A DNA stretch of 64,000 nt from Siphonodentalium dalli (taxonomy: Eukaryota > Mollusca > Scaphopoda > Gadilida > Siphonodentaliidae), in assembly GCA_032622095.1 (NCBI GenBank), contig CP136066.1, positions 203,754,978 through 203,818,977 of the forward strand. The letters run 5' to 3'. Below the pieces are notes generated by a model. The model was given only the letters and a program-made list of their open reading frames with translations, had not been told where the DNA came from and ran no database searches. The first letter of the stretch is position 1, and each line of letters starts with the position of its first letter. Positions 63,865 through 64,000 of the stretch are shown piece by piece. The position numbers and the translations under genes are program-made.

Positions 63865-64000
63865 TACAGTAATGCTCTAATTAATCGACCTCTTAACCAC
63901 AGCAGAATTATGGGTAACTTTTCAGGATTTAGTCGGAAATATGGCTTGTTGCCATTCATCGGAAAGCTCTCGCCGAGAGCTTTCCGAAGAATGGCAACAA
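63865..64000. mobile_element. TA-foldback element, cut by window end
   Basis: TACAGTAATGCTCTAATTAA through the tip CTCTCGCCGAGAG into the right arm. The right end lies beyond the window. Confidence 0.9.

Overview
The window is AT-rich nuclear DNA of an animal. It holds one clear protein-coding exon, for a class A GPCR, and is otherwise dominated by short non-autonomous DNA transposons, fold-back elements and minisatellites. Dispersed units containing a GGCCATAACTC phrase and ending in (ACGG)n-like tails (12.9-13.3, 36.6-36.9, 40.9-41.2 and 54.7-55.3 kb) are of a kind familiar from mollusc genomes. A marine lophotrochozoan, probably a mollusc, is my best guess. This is inferred from repeat style, not from a marker gene.

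Layout. 0-9 kb: mobile-element copies, then a 21-bp minisatellite (6.76-7.48 kb), part of which recurs inside a TTAA element at 7.82-8.17 kb. 9-24 kb: elements, several local duplications, a 27-bp tandem array, an inverted duplication (17.85/19.43 kb) and one copy of a possible tRNA-derived SINE. 24.40-25.55 kb: the intact GPCR exon, bracketed by two oppositely oriented TTAA elements. 26-34 kb: elements, a hAT-like MITE with perfect 8-bp target duplications and a 1.3-kb array of a 45-bp unit. 34.2-38 kb: a large inverted duplication with roughly 720-bp arms. 38.1-40.1 kb: a TTAA element split by a 1.68-kb hAT-like insertion. 44.9-50.8 kb: a train of three TTAA elements carrying a 96-bp array, a 1.95-kb array of a 25-bp unit, and a 2.16-kb TTAA-flanked insert. 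51-64 kb: more elements, many nested or sharing boundaries.

Family names used below (mine). TA-foldback: a nearly fully palindromic element of about 215 bp, ends CAGTAATGC/GCATTACTG, TA target duplication, Tc1/mariner-like. hAT-B: ends CAAGCCTTGAAATAGTGTG, 8-bp target duplications, short form about 150 bp and long form about 430-600 bp. TTAA-C to TTAA-I: seven families bounded by TTAA, as in piggyBac-type transposition. C, D and E have unrelated terminal sequences but share one internal hairpin, called the core, with stem CCAATGCATTCTCTTATATA-TGCGAG and its complement. No transposase reading frame was found for any family, so all appear non-autonomous or decayed.

The main observation is that the TTAA families form a modular system. 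One hairpin core is wrapped in at least three different terminal sequences. Elements share a single TTAA where they abut. An interior TTAA in family D has received foreign DNA in three copies. Some copies are chimeras of different families. Tandem arrays have grown inside them.
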